Made by a program: the position numbers and the translations under genes. The notes beneath the pieces are model-generated. The model was not told the DNA's origin and ran no database searches. It saw only the letters and a program-made list of their open reading frames with translations. From Timema cristinae (Eukaryota; Arthropoda; Insecta; Phasmatodea; Timematidae): a stretch of 64,000 nucleotides of DNA. Numbering within the stretch: position 1 is the first letter of the stretch; every line of letters starts with the position of its first letter. Positions 1 to 12,137 of the stretch are shown piece by piece. The stretch covers positions 39,810,566 through 39,874,565 of the forward strand of contig JBCFYV010011164.1 in the NCBI GenBank assembly GCA_039000515.1, written 5' to 3'.

Positions 1-19
1 GCAATTTTTCTTTAGGACC

Positions 20-253
20 ATATCTAACTTACTACCTGTTCGAGTTATACGCGTAAGTACTAATCACGCTAATGGTTTTAAGGGCTAGTAAGATTATATT
101 TCTAAATATTGTACCCATATTAGAATGGTGGGAGAGTATACAGTTATCCATCTATACACCTAGCCGAGTATTGAACCCCAATATGCCCATCGTTGTGTCA
201 GTAGAATCTATCGTGAGAGTGACTGACACCTTAGATCATTCGACAACCGAGGT
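20..253 (-). repeat. Family B tRNA-derived SINE, degraded
   Basis: On the minus strand this reads as a tRNA-like head (the plus-strand complement includes gtattgaacccc, the reverse complement of a box B-like motif) followed by a family-wide body and a 3' end that reads on the plus strand as cttactacctgttcgagtta. The same layout recurs about two dozen times in the window. It is old, with many substitutions and no clear target-site duplication. Short reading frames here have no coding support. Confidence 0.55.
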
Positions 254-904
254 TTGAGGCATAATATTGTTAATGGACATAACTACAATACCTTGCCACC
301 CGCTTATTCCTGGCTATGTTAAATGTTTTAATACCTTATGTAATGGAAATAAAATTTCTTTAAAAGCAATTTTGTATGGCAATTTTATCAAATATTCGTT
401 TTATTTGTGTAATTTTGATCTACTAAATTCATTTTTTTTTAAGGAATGCTGTTATTTGTTGGTTTTATTAATAAAGTTGGCGTATTTCTACGTCATGCCA
501 GTAGAACACAAATTTAAGCACCTTTGATCCTATGCTGTATCAAAATCAGGGTTAAAAATGTTTAGGATAAGAGTTGGGCTTCCTATTGTTAATTGTTTGC
601 TCCTTATTGGTTACTTTTCTAAAAAAAAACTCCATTGAATTAACTTTTTTTTTAAACTATATTCAAGCAATTACTCTCGTAGGTGGGGTTGTTTGTTTCA
701 GAACTAAGTTAGTTTATGAGTCTTATGTTGATATGATCAAACGTTGAAAAATGTTCACGTTAAATACACTAAATAAAAATAGAATAAGAAAATTAATTAA
801 ACTACTTCACCCTGAAAAATATTACAAGTTTGAATCTCTCTCGTTTTATATTGATATAAATAATATTTGAAGAGACTTATACATTCCATAATGCGATGCT
901 ATCC
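254..904. other. AT-rich spacer
   Basis: I see only AT-rich DNA with short homopolymer runs. No repeat family, exon or regulatory structure could be supported. Confidence 0.5.
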
Positions 905-2510
905 GAAGTGGTCATGGTTCTTTTACGACAAGGTTTTGGTTTCAACAAACCTCCCCTCTTCGGAGGCCCTGGGAATATCTGATCAACACTGAAGGGAGGA
1001 ACAAACCTCCAAGGGTCCATATCGGATAAAGACAAGAATTTTCCACCGTGACACATCGTGAGGGGGCCAGAAAAGATACCTTAGGAAATCTGCTTGAAGA
1101 TGTTTCAAAATTATCCATTTAGTCTCATCGAACTCTTTTGATTAGATTAATTACTGTATTGTACCTGTCAACATTTTATTTTAAAACTTAATAAAAAAAA
1201 TTTAATCAAGTTTATTAAGAGATAGTACACCTAATACGAGACACTTAGCACTAATTGAACAGTAAGACGATCCTATAAACAAGTAATTTATTCAACATCC
1301 CTGACAGGAATCGAACCAAAGTTTCCTGGAATCGTGGCTTACCACTCTAATCATTAGCTATGGATATTAGATGACAGTGTGTTATTCCGGTTTTACCCCA
1401 AACGTAGTACCACCAAATATATTGAAGCATGATTGACGTTGGTGCTTTGTGGTTTATTAGAACTGCGTCTTATTATCATCAAGGTTATTCATATATTCAC
1501 GCTAATATGGTAAGGTTGTAAGAATGAAGAACAAATAAATTATATGAAAAGAACTTCAAATTGCGTGAAGAATTTTATAAATTCAGACCTAGAACAGCCG
1601 ATTAGGATTCGAATATTGACTTAGCCATCACGAGCAAATCAAACCAGATTATATTTACTTCTTATTCCACATGCTCATAGATCCGGAGGGCGTTAAAGTA
1701 ACAAGATCAAAGGGCTAGTAGTCATTATAGGTGCAGTGTGATTTAGTTGAACCAGGACCCTCAGAGAAACACCCAAAGAACGGTACTACGTCTCTAGTCT
1801 GACACCTTTAATAAGTTGGAGACTTTCCATGGTGTAAACACAATTACCGTATCGGCTCAAGAAGCCAGCATCTGGGGAACAAACACCTCTTTCGAGGCTT
1901 CTATAACCCATTATAAATGTGTCCTTTGAACGTAGTCACGTACGTAAACGGACACAGCAGTCAATTTAGGGACCAAAAACTCCACACCAGATGTATAGGA
2001 AACACTTTACCCCCTACCCCCACCTTGGCTAGATTTCCAAAAGTGGGAGGAGTTGGAACAAAGGCACAGCCTAATAATCGCTCTTACTGAAATAGGGCTT
2101 TATCCTATGCTACCAAACTGGGAGCCAAGGTTCAATCGTGGGAATCACCCTATCAAGAGATTTTACCTATATCAACCCGTTTGGGCCCTTGGAAGAGGCC
2201 CAGCCTCTAGCCTTAATAAATCACCCTAAGTGGGCTTTCAGCCTGAGTTACCCAGTGGGTACTCAGTAGAGGTGACCTGACCAATTTTCCAGGAAGTTAC
2301 TAAGGAAATCCGCTATGCCACTTGTCTTGACACCTTATATAAGTCAGGGACATTTCAAGAAGGAAACTCATCTACTGTGTCATGCCTTGGCAACCAATTG
2401 TCAGTGGAGCAAACCTCCTCTCGCGAGGTTTCTCTAACTGATCATGATTGTGTCCTTCGAGCGTAGCCACCCATTATACATGCGTGGTGAGAAATTTAAA
2501 TGTTTAAAAA
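905..2510. repeat. Degenerate direct-repeat block
   Basis: Related segments recur here. The text around 1790-1960 (a gacacctttaataag-like stretch, then aacaaacacctctttcgagg, then tgtgtcctttgaacgtag) recurs about 540 bp later at 2330-2490 with matching order. A further relative of the aacaaacctcc motif is near 948. The block is GC-richer than its surroundings and has no open frame. It could be a decayed satellite or the remains of a larger element such as an LTR; I cannot tell which. Confidence 0.45.
1585..1690 (-). repeat. Family B SINE fragment
   Basis: A tRNA-like remnant: the plus strand carries ttaggattcgaatattgac, which is a degraded box B complement followed by the family B head. It is short, old and embedded in the degenerate repeat block. 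Confidence 0.3.
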
Positions 2511-2547
2511 ACATGATGAAGTTGTAGTAAGGAAGCAGATATAAATT

Positions 2548-3260
2548 GATTAAAGAATTCAATATAATTCAATAATTGATGAAACCAATAGATTATTAAC
2601 AGTGAACCATAAATAAGTTTATAAATTGTCAGTGTGATTTAGTAAAAGTGAATAATATTAATTTTCTATATAACTTAGATAAAAAACATTGAGTAAAAAC
2701 ACATTAAAATGTGAGTCAGGTACAACACATAACATTAAAATATAACACATTAAAAGATTAACATAAATTCATATACTGGAAAAACGTTTAACTAAGGATG
2801 GCGACGTTGCACGCCGAAGACATGTCACATTTATGTCAATTAAGGCCATCTCTCGGATGCCACACAAGGAGCAAGGAAATTCAGCTAAGGAATTTAGAAT
2901 TCAATAAAATTATTTCTTAAAAACTTTTTATTACATTATCTATTGTCATTTATTACAGTTAATCTTATTATAATTACTCTATCTTAATAATATTTTCATT
3001 CAACATTATACCAAGCTAAACGTTTTTCCAGTATATGAATTTATGTTAATCTTTTAATGTGTTATATTTTAATGTTATGTGTTGTACCTGACTCACATTT
3101 TAATGTGTTTTTACTCAATGTTTTTTTATCTAAGTTATATAGAAAATTAATATTATTCACTTTTACTAAATCACACTGACAATTTATAAACTTATTTATG
3201 GTTCACTGTTAATAATCTATTGGTTTCATCAATTATTGAATTATATTGAATTCTTTAATC
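2548..3260. mobile_element. Long inverted repeat, foldback/MITE-like
   Basis: The left arm at 2548-2790 and right arm at 3017-3260 are reverse complements across about 243 bases. I noticed essentially one length difference (a run of six versus seven A/T near the arm middle). A 226 bp spacer separates them. The near-identity of the arms contrasts with the degenerate DNA on both sides, so the inversion is young or maintained by gene conversion. No transposase frame is present. A palindrome made by inverted duplication is the alternative. No convincing target-site duplication was found. Confidence 0.8.
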
Positions 3261-3279
3261 TAGAAATTTAAAGATCACT

Positions 3280-3870
3280 CGCACCATGTTTGCCGTTAGA
3301 ACTTTCATCACCAGACAGCTGGGACCCTCCACCCTGCCCAACCTTGGCCAGACTTCCATCAGTGGGAGGAGTTGGCTCCGCCTTACATTTACTCTGGACT
3401 CACACACACGGGAGTTTCGACATAGCTTATAAATCTACCACGGGCCTTTGACCTATATTGTCCTGCTGGAAGTCAAACCTAGATCATAAGAATTACCCTC
3501 GGGAGGTCTTTAACCTATGGCACCTCATTTGAGCACTCGGAGGAGTTAGGCACCTAGTTTTAGGAGTCACTCCGAAGAGCTTTCCGCCTGAATTGACCAG
3601 CGGGGACATCGTGGAGTTGACTTGACGAGTTTTCCCGGAAGGTACCAGCTACCAACAGTTTTGTGTGTTGTAAATAGGGTGTACCACACATATGGCCTCA
3701 ACAGAGATTTTACCGGCCATTGGGTAAGACTATGGACATTGCCTGAGAGCCACCAAGTGGAGGTAGTCTGACAGGCAGGATTACTGGACCAGGAAGATCT
3801 TACAGGACAGTGGTAGGAGGCCTCTTGTCTGGTCCAAGCCAAGGCAGTCGCCATGGGGCGGTAATTCATC
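3280..3870. repeat. Third copy of the degenerate repeat block
   Basis: The segment near 3340-3375 (ccttggccagacttcc, then agtgggaggagttgg) matches 2025-2056. The segment near 3590-3650 (tttccgcctgaattgacc to ggaaggtaccag) matches 2236-2300. A further diverged relative of that second segment occurs at 3740-3815. So the repeat units continue on the far side of the inverted repeat. A 100-codon minus-strand frame overlaps but has no recognisable domain. Confidence 0.45.
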
Positions 3871-5050
3871 TCAGACCCACGAGCTTCAAACCCGACTCTG
3901 TGCTACACTCCCTCATAAACACATTATAGCAGCCTACAAATGTTAACTTGTAGTTTATTGTTAGCAACACAGTGTAGTTGCTAGTATAATGCATTCAAGT
4001 ATTTAGCCTAAGTAAGGAAACAGGATGAATCCTAAGGGTGGATTTTCCACTTTATTCTTTATCAACTAATTTTATGGTAGAAATTTAAAATAAACTAGGA
4101 GGACAAATAAAATACCCAATAGGCTTTTTCACAACTACCCAAACTGACTATTATTTTTAATTGTGTTTAAATTATAAAAAATACTTAGCATAATAAAATG
4201 CGCTAGCCCCTTTATTTGCTTTTATTTTTGTATAGAATTAAAATTCATGCAAAACTATTTTATATACTATCTCTGTATTACACAAAGCGCTATATTGTTG
4301 CCAAACTATTTTTCTGTAGAATCTCTAGCTTGAAAAAACTATAATTATTTTCAAATTGTAAAAAAAAAAAAAAGTGAAAAATCTAGTTTGTTCCAAAACC
4401 GATTACCAAATTTTATAAGACGTATTTATGAAGTGAAAAGATTTTTTTTTCTTTTGTGAATGGTTTGAAATAAAAATCGCCAGAAAAAGAATCATGTCAT
4501 AAAAAATAAATATTCTTAAAAAGTCCAACTATTTTAAATGAAAAGTTCCCAAACTTATAGAAATTAAAAAATACATTTAAAGTATATGTTAAAAATACTG
4601 TTTATTGCAATTAAATTATAGGAATATCATCAATAAATCTCGTTAGGATTTTATTCTGATAATAAACGAAGCTAATACAAGCGAATTTGCGAAATGTACT
4701 GTATATTAAATACTTACAGTACATAAAATAATCCTTCTTCGGGCTTATTTATATAATGTTAGTTTGTTATTATAGACGTAGGTTTACTTTATTAGGTACA
4801 AATAATATATTTTATTAAGGTTACAAAACATATCAATGGCCAAAGTCTACATCGAAAGAGATTAAAAACTTATAGTGGTAATAGACAAACAAATATATTT
4901 TCGATACTATGTCGTACCAAAGTAACTTTTACAAACCTTAAATTTAAAAAGTTATTGAACTCTCAAACACTTACTATTCCATGGTCGACAAAATCTACGA
5001 CAGAGTGGATAAAAGATATTTCAAATAAGAAGTATTTTAAGTTTCTTAAT
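3871..5050. other. AT-rich spacer
   Basis: Long AT-rich stretch with poly-A and poly-T runs. I find no gene, repeat copy or regulatory element I can support. Confidence 0.5.
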
Positions 5051-5060
5051 AAACACGCTG

Positions 5061-5337
5061 GTGACCTGGTGGTCTAGGGGTAAGGTGTCAGACTTCTATG
5101 CTGGTGGCCGGGGTTCAATCCCAGGTCCAGACAAAGATTCATCTGATTACTAAACCCTTCCTTCACCTCTGACAAGACATCTTGTGAATGTGGGGAATGC
5201 CAGGTCTCCACCGTGGTTCGGATTCCACGTTAAACTGTAGGTCCTTCATTTCATCTCACTATCACCCTACCATTACACATTAGCGTAAGTGCGTATAACC
5301 CGAACGGGTAGTAAGACGCGGTGCTAATAATAATAAT
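5061..5337 (+). mobile_element. SINE-A copy, full length, with TSD
   Basis: A tRNA-derived head carries a box A-like motif (tggtctaggggtaaggtg) and a box B-like motif (ggggttcaatccc). A ~200 bp body follows, ending cgaacgggtagtaagacgcg, and then a short (TAA)n tail. The ten bases aaacacgctg occur directly before (5051-5060) and after (5338-5347), a perfect target-site duplication. SINEs of this type are transcribed by RNA polymerase III and mobilised by a partner LINE; the partner here is unknown. Confidence 0.92.
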
Positions 5338-5347
5338 AAACACGCTG

Positions 5348-8139
5348 TCGTGATTGCTATGTACAGTAAGGTGTAAGGTGTAAGGTGCTTTAGATGCTGC
5401 CAAAAAATGCAATGACATATACTACTTCATTATTAGAAATAAAAACTATATCACTAAATATTTATTTTATTCAATCTAGTTTTATATTGTACGTAGACCA
5501 AAAATTGGTGAAAACAACTTTATTAATAATATTGTCTAAATATATATAGAAAATTTCCTTTGAATGTGTGAACTGAACCCAGGATATTTGCTCAAATAAT
5601 GAAATATTCAGGTTATTCTTATGTTTAGCCAAAAGGATGAGTGTATGATCGCGTTAGATGGATATAATTCACATCAAACCAACCTTTAGTTTGTTGATTT
5701 AAGAAGATTAAAACTTAAGGCAGAGTCTGTAATAGTCATGTGAGATCGTTGGATAGTTAGAAGACATAAGAAACCCATCCGCCGATGACTCGGGGTCAGC
5801 ATTTATGATACGAGTGCGAACAGATTTGAGTTTATTTATACTCGTGCATACCGACAAATGGAAAACTGAACAGATCAAACTTTTTTATCCATCAAGATAA
5901 AGTTCAATTTTTAACAAAGATCTATCGACATATAGATCTCAGTCTTTCATAATAATTTTTTTTTGGTCAGTTTCAAGAGAGACCTGAGCAATTGAGCTTT
6001 TTTTTTTCTTTTGATGCAATGTAGCCTCCTTTATTATATTTATTAAAGAGAAGCGTACAAGACAAGAGAAGAAGTAAATAAACCCAAACAAATTGGCAAG
6101 ATTTCAAGGAACAATAAAGTGAGAACATTGTATTGTTTTCAGAAAAGTGTTACTTCCTCAGTCAAACATATACCAATGAATTATTTCTGTGATCCTCCTC
6201 AAAGTTGTAATATGTCAATTAGAAATATTAATTATTATTGAAAAGTATTACTGCCCCTACTGGATCCTGACACACTTCATAAAAACCACCATGTTGCGAG
6301 AAAAACTAATTAAGTACCAAGGCAATAAACAATTAAAGGAGAAAATTGTTTTGTAATATTCAAAAATAATATATAAGTGTAATAGTGTAATGTGTATAAG
6401 TGTAAAGTAAATTGATTGCAATAAAAATATATTGCAACTAACCAGAACAAGTCCACCAAAAGTGAAGAATGTGGCCACTCTTGGCGGCTAGCCCCTGAGA
6501 AAGGGGTGTTAATCAAACAAGGGGTAGGAAATTAAGGGGATATGCGTATGAGGGGGAACTATGACTTGCATATTCCACCTGAATGTTACGTCACTGGGTT
6601 TCTATTCGTAGGAAGAAAATAATATTAATGGCGATGTTCTCGATCTTTCCCAGAGCTGGCCTAGAACTTTCTCGGAGCTTGTCATCTGTTATACTAGTGG
6701 GTGCGCCCACTAGTGGCCTTTATGCAGTATCGCGGAGTTGAGTGGTCCAGTTTGTTTCTTGATGTGGTTGGTCGCGTGTAGTCGTGGATCTAATGGGTCT
6801 GGCCATGGTCATGGTCATATGGAGTGTATAGGCCAATTTGGTGAGTTTAGAGATTTGTTTTAACAAATATCGTTGATATGCCTACAAATTAGTACTTGTA
6901 GCTCAGAATTATGCCATTAAATGACACTCAACAAAACGTTTATAATGAAAGGTATCCCAACATAGGTTAACCTAACCTCCAACGCGTCAAGCGATACATT
7001 TTTGATAAGTTCACATTTGTTTTAAAGTGAGGTTTTGATAAGTTGGGTTAGCTTATGGTAAAAGAGATAGCAAACCATTGCAACAGAGAACCCTCGATAT
7101 CTACTACAGTACAAGTTAACTTTAATATACAAAACTCACTGAGCAAATATTGTTGTTGCTAATATTAAGCTTTCAAACACACATTAACATAGGCAGAAAC
7201 TAGGCACCTCATGGACTGGGCTCCTAGCGCTACCTAACTCATGAACAACCAGTCAGTGTCTGCCCAGTCTGTGAAATAGACAAGCAACAAAGCCGGCTTA
7301 TGAAAAGGGCAGAAAATTACCCAATTCATAAAATGATCGATTTATCTTTTTGGGTGTAACTTATGTGCATCACCAGGTGAAGAATACTGAGGTTTATTTA
7401 TACTTATCTAAGGTAGGAGAGGCACTAAGGGACAGCTAGTAGAAAGAGAGATATATATTGCAAACCTTGGCTGAACGTGACTAGTGTCAACCTATTCGAA
7501 AATAATTATTAATTGCTTAGTAATATTATATTATCAATAAAGGGTTATTAAACGATTCTAACAATACTTTATTTAGTATTACGCCATAATAGATATTTTC
7601 GTAACTCATTGAAATAACAAAATATATTAATTTATTAACTAATATCTTTTTTGTTACGTGGATGTGGCAGAAAAAGATATTATAGTCATAAAATAATAAA
7701 TTTAAAAAGAACAATATTCACAATCGTATCTTCTTATCTGGCCATAAAAATACAAAAATGTTTCTTACGTCTTAGAAAAAGAGTTACCACCATTTTAAGT
7801 TTTGAAAGATTACAGCATTTTATAATATTTAATTTGAAAAACTTCTTTAGTATACAACAGACACCACTTCCGAGAAAATAAAACATCCAAATGGTTATTT
7901 TCAAAAGTTCATTTTTCAATAATGTAAAAGCGGTTAAAAGAAAATATAATTAGAAACAAATTGTTTGCTGTGAAAGTTTTGACTGCCAAAAGTAATAACA
8001 GCTCAACACACATTATCCCTATCGGTCAGTCACCAACACTCTTAACGTAGATATCATTTAGCTTCCTCTGACTCGCGGGACGAAACATTCCCCTTTGCTT
8101 CTCGTCTTTGACTCAGAGTAGTGGGTAGTAAGTACTCAC
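5348..8139. other. Mostly unannotated AT-rich region
   Basis: Two small items are visible. A fragment near 5715-5765 (ggcagagtctgtaatag and following) resembles the arm of family C. A 9-bp stem hairpin with a TGCG loop lies at 6693-6714 (actagtggg / cccactagt). The rest, including 6.6-7.5 kb which is somewhat less AT-rich, shows no coding or repeat structure I recognise. Confidence 0.4.
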
Positions 8140-8275
8140 CCGCATCGGTAGGCACGCACAATGAACTTTAATCTCGTTAAGTTTGATCTGCCGATGTCGG
8201 GGAGGTCAGGGTTGGAGTCCCAGCCAGAGGTACTGATAGTGTTTTATCTTAAATGGTTTCCACTGTGTTTGAAAT
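8140..8275 (+). repeat. Family B SINE fragment
   Basis: A tRNA-like box B relative (gggttggagtccc) near 8210 is followed by the family B body phrase cttaaatggtttccactg. The 3' part is missing, possibly interrupted by the unrelated tRNA-like element that follows. Confidence 0.4.
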
Positions 8276-8284
8276 ATCAAGTAG

Positions 8285-8470
8285 TCAGCATTGGTGGTCT
8301 TGGGGTAAATAAAGTGCTTGCCTCGGGGCCCGATGTTCATGGGTTTGAACCCGGCAGGGCTCAACGGGTTTTCCTTGAGCGATACAAATCCGTAGCACAA
8401 CTTCCTTTGGAGGGGAAGTAAATCCGTTTGTTCCATATCGATTGTGGCATGTAAAATAACCCTGAAAGGT
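8285..8470 (+). repeat. tRNA-like SINE of a distinct family (D)
   Basis: The tRNA-like head contains gtcttggggtaaataaagtg (box A region) and gggtttgaacccggc (strong box B with T-arm pairing). It differs from families A, B and C in both head and body. Only one clear copy is seen in the window. The overlapping 60-90 codon frames on both strands are shadows of this GC-richer element. Confidence 0.5.
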
Positions 8471-8682
8471 ATGTGAAATTACCAATTTTCTGACAAAATT
8501 GTTAGGGCCTTTCCACGCTCGCTCATAGGAGTTTCGGGTGCTTATATAATTAGTCGGTTCAGAAAGTACACGTTAAATACCTTAAAATTAAAACAAATAA
8601 AAATAAAATAAAAATTCTAGTAATATTTTCCAAAATACTACCTACCTCATCCCTATCCAACTAGTGTTTATAATTTGGATAG

Positions 8683-8946
8683 GTGACCTGGTGGTCTAGG
8701 GGTAAGGTGTCAGACTTCTATGCTGGCGGCCGGGGTTCAATCCTCGGTCCCGGCACAGATTTATCTGATTACCAAACCCTTCCTCCACCTCTGACAAGAC
8801 ATCTTGTGAATGTGGGGAATGCCAGGCCTCCACCGTGGTTCGGATTCCACGTTAAACTGTAGGTCCTTCATTTCATCTCACAATCACCCTACCATTACAC
8901 ATTAGCGTAAGTGAGTATAACCCGAACGGGTAGTAAGACGCGGTGC

Positions 8947-8973
<27 letters not shown>
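8683..8973 (+). mobile_element. SINE-A copy, full length, with perfect TSD
   Basis: Head, box A, box B, body and 3' end match the 5.1 kb copy closely. The tail is a clean (TAA)n of about ten units. The twelve bases taatttggatag flank it at 8671-8682 and 8974-8985. High similarity to other copies and an intact tail suggest a relatively recent insertion. Confidence 0.93.
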
Positions 8974-8977
<4 letters not shown>

Positions 8978-9129
8978 TTGGATAGCCTGGATGGGTAGTT
9001 TAATGAGGTACAAAAATGTAAGTGAATATGCTTATTCCATTGGTGACTTTACTTAGTAATTTGGATGACCTATTAACTGCATGTGGATATGGTATGTAAC
9101 CTACCTAAACAGACGAAAACTACCTCACA

Positions 9130-9420
9130 TTGTTCACTTGTCTGACTGAATGTAGAAAGGTGATGGTGTGGAGGAGGGGGAGGGGAAGAAACTTCTCGTA
9201 ATATGGTTGGCAGTGTTGTCGGGGAGAATAATTTGTCAGCTGTCAGTCGCTATCTAAAAGGACGAAAAAGGAGTAAGGGGTTGTGTGAGGTGGGGGACCG
9301 GGGGATGGCACCTGGTGGGTGGTTGAGGTGGAGGGGTGTTTTTAAAGGATTAGAGGGTGTGGGAAGGGTGTACGAAAGGGGATGGAAGTCCCACGTTGAG
9401 GCCAACTAATCAACACGTCA
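9130..9420. other. G-rich island
   Basis: A strongly purine-skewed, G-rich stretch on the plus strand (many runs such as gaggagggggaggggaag). The 68-codon plus frame has a low-complexity Gly/Arg/Trp/Val composition produced by the skew and no domain. It could be a regulatory or structured segment; no specific motif decides. Confidence 0.3.
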
Positions 9421-10765
9421 AGGGACTTAATTTGGATCCAGCTCATCTGTTAGACTCGGTCTACATTAGAGTCTACTTGGTCGTCAATACTCGGTGCGTC
9501 CAATAAATCTTCTAAGGTAGCTTGCTTTAAACCGTGGATTACACTTCCTCTTTCTAGACCGAAGGAGGTGATATTTTTTTCACGCCTTCTTTAGCTCTTT
9601 CTCTCTCCTCGTAATTTTTTTTTTTTTTCAAAATAATTTATATTTTTTTTTTCTTTCCTGTAGTGGAATGAAAGGAAGGATAGAGCGTTGTTACAGTAGT
9701 CTATTCTAGAAAGTAATGACATTGTTCTCAATTCAATCTCCGGTAAGAGTCCAAAGAAAAGGAAAGAATAAGGATGGAGGGGTAGTTGAACGAGAAAAAA
9801 CTCCCTCCCCTATTTAAGTTTTTTTTCACAGTCGTTTTTGGTGCATGTGATTCATGAGGTTCTCTTTATTCGCAACCTACCAAGAGGTAATAGTAGAATA
9901 ATGTATTAAAGGCTTCATAAAACCAAAAGATATTAATTAAGAATTTATGTATAGATTGAATAAATTAAAGTAGAATTTTATAACAAAACTTCCGAAAAGA
10001 ACTCTCTTTTAACAATTTGTAATTTCAAAATCATGGTGTATTTTAATTTTGTTATATAAATGAAACAAAGCTCTCACAATATTAGAGAAAAAAATCTCAA
10101 TGAAACTAAATTATTTTAAAGGTTATATCATTCTATTTTAAAAGAATAAAATTAATATTTACTTTAAAATAAAGAATGTATTACTGAGAAATTATTTTTT
10201 TTAGAGGTGTATTATTTTGAGAATGTGTCTTTTTTTTAAAGTTCGAATCGTATCAAATTGTAGTTCCTAGATTAAAAATAAGAATTTAAAAATAGAAATA
10301 AAAATAGTTTTAATTATAACAATCAATTGTAAATGTACTCAAATTAACTAGCCATGCCTGGATTTTTTATTATTAAACTTTGATGTGAGGATTTAGGGCA
10401 CGAAAGAAAACGTCACTGTTTTTTGCAGTCTTTATAAAAAAAATTGTTAAAATAAAACAAAGATTGCTTCAATAAAAACATACAGAGTTTAGTTTCCCTT
10501 TCATATGTGACCTCAATTTTTTTTTACTATCTGCCAAGAATGTTCTGAAATTTGATGACAACTTTTTCTCTTTATTTCTAATCAATCAATATTGCATGTA
10601 ATTTGGCAAAAAAAATTGTTTGATACAAAAACTGCAAAAACACTGGTATTTTCTCGCTTTCACTACATCTACATTTTTTTAATTATTTTGTAAATATAGT
10701 AATTAAATATTTAATAATAAACAGTTAAATGAACTAATTGATATATTTTTGTTATCTGCCTCTTA
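9421..10765. other. AT-rich spacer
   Basis: Very AT-rich, with many T and A runs. No repeat copy, exon or RNA gene could be supported. Confidence 0.5.
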
Positions 10766-10769
10766 ATAT

Positions 10770-10985
10770 TAGTCTGGCCTATACTTATATTTACACTAAT
10801 GGTATGGGGATTAGGAAGGTAAAATGTAGAGTAAATGTAACCATATTAGTTAAAGGAAGAGTATAAAAAAATATTTAGGAGAAACAACCCTTAGTAAACC
10901 TAATAGAGATTCAAACCCAGAAATATCCTTCAACATCAAACCAGACCAGAAGAATTTGACGCTTTATTCCACGTGCCCACCGAAG
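10770..10985 (-). repeat. Family B SINE, degraded
   Basis: The plus strand shows the reverse complement of the family order: the ttaggaaggtaaaatgtag body phrase, a decayed aggagaaacaaccctt phrase, then gattcaaaccc (box B complement), then a tRNA-like 5' end near 10980. No TSD was found. Confidence 0.5.
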
Positions 10986-11250
10986 CGAATCTTTGCCATT
11001 TTAAAAATATATAAATATAAAATGGTTGTATTAAGCAGAAAGTTTCAGTACAATGCGAGCTGATTCACATTTTCTAAGTTATCCTTTCAATGCAAAGCGA
11101 CACAAACACAATTATGTTTTCTTGCACTGTATTGGTTAAATAAGTCTGACATTGGTTCTTAACATGTAAATTTACTACCATTGTTTGAGTTGGTAGAAAG
11201 AACAATATTTGTGGTTACTCAAGTTACTAAAACCATTTGAACATATTCAT

Positions 11251-11322
11251 AAGGCGTATAACCCGAAACGGTAATAAGATGCGGTGCTAAGTAGTAATAA
11301 CAATAATAATAATAATAACTCA
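11251..11322 (+). mobile_element. SINE-A, severely 5'-truncated
   Basis: Only the last ~70 bases of SINE-A remain: aaggcgtataacccgaa, an altered agtaagacgcggtgc-like end, and a (TAA)n tail with one interruption. Similar attcat text lies on both sides, compatible with a short TSD but not decisive. The short plus-strand frame with an Asn run is the translated tail. Confidence 0.7.
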
Positions 11323-11895
11323 TTCATACATATACTTATGTTAACTGAAGCTGTAACAATTATAGATATTATAAATACTGTCATGTCTTACGCCCCATGG
11401 GCTTGTTCTGTCAAGATAACTTGCGGGAGGGGTAAAGTTGCAGACAAGGTAATTGTGTGGCTCCAAATACTATTGTAGATTTACAAACTTTACTTGAATA
11501 GTAGTTACTAAAAGATTAAACAAAATGTGATGTTAGTCGTAAGATAAAGAAATAAAGATCCTGGACACCCACGATCGTGGAAGAACTGGCTTTACTTGTA
11601 AATATTTAGACCGATGAAGTTTACTGTTAATGTTAATGAACTCTAAATAATTCGATCTCGGGACCTTGGGCTCAATGGATGCCCTTCTAAGTACAAGTGC
11701 TACTGATGACCTAAAGATGTCGTCTGATACGATACGGCGTTGGACAATGTGACCGCCTGTGATATAGATGGAATTGTGACAGCGCCGTTGCCTAAAAGTA
11801 AAGGTATTTTCTAACTCACTATGGCCCTTTTGCTGGCCAACTAGTTCGATTGTTGTTATGAATTGTCAGCACTCTCTTGTAATTTTATAGTAATT
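11323..11895. other. Unannotated spacer
   Basis: Mixed-composition DNA with no repeat family or exon that I can support. Confidence 0.4.
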
Positions 11896-11907
11896 TACTT
11901 CATAAAT

Positions 11908-12125
11908 CCTCGGTCCCGGCACAGATTTATCTGATTTCCAAACCCTTCCTACACCTCTGACAAGACATCTTGTGAATGTGGGGAATGCCAGGCCTCCACC
12001 ATGGTTCGGATTCCACGTTAAACTGTAGGTCCTCCATTTCATCTCACAATCACCCTACCATTACCCATCAGCGTAAGTGCGTATAACCCGAACGGGTAGT
12101 AAGACGCGATGCTAATAAATAATAA
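11908..12125 (+). mobile_element. SINE-A, 5'-truncated, with perfect TSD
   Basis: The copy begins inside the tRNA-related head just after box B (cctcggtcccggcacag) and continues to the normal 3' end and a short TAA tail. It lacks box A and most of box B. A 12-bp duplication, tacttcataaat, flanks it exactly at 11896-11907 and 12126-12137. The truncation therefore happened at insertion, not by later deletion. Confidence 0.92.
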
Positions 12126-12137
12126 TACTTCATAAAT

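Noticed and set aside
3567..3869. 100-codon minus-strand frame
   Set aside because: It lies in the degenerate repeat block and is not preserved in the related unit at 2.2 kb.
6693..6714. Short perfect hairpin as a terminator or regulatory stem
   Set aside because: A single 9-bp stem in eukaryotic spacer DNA with no context; probably chance.
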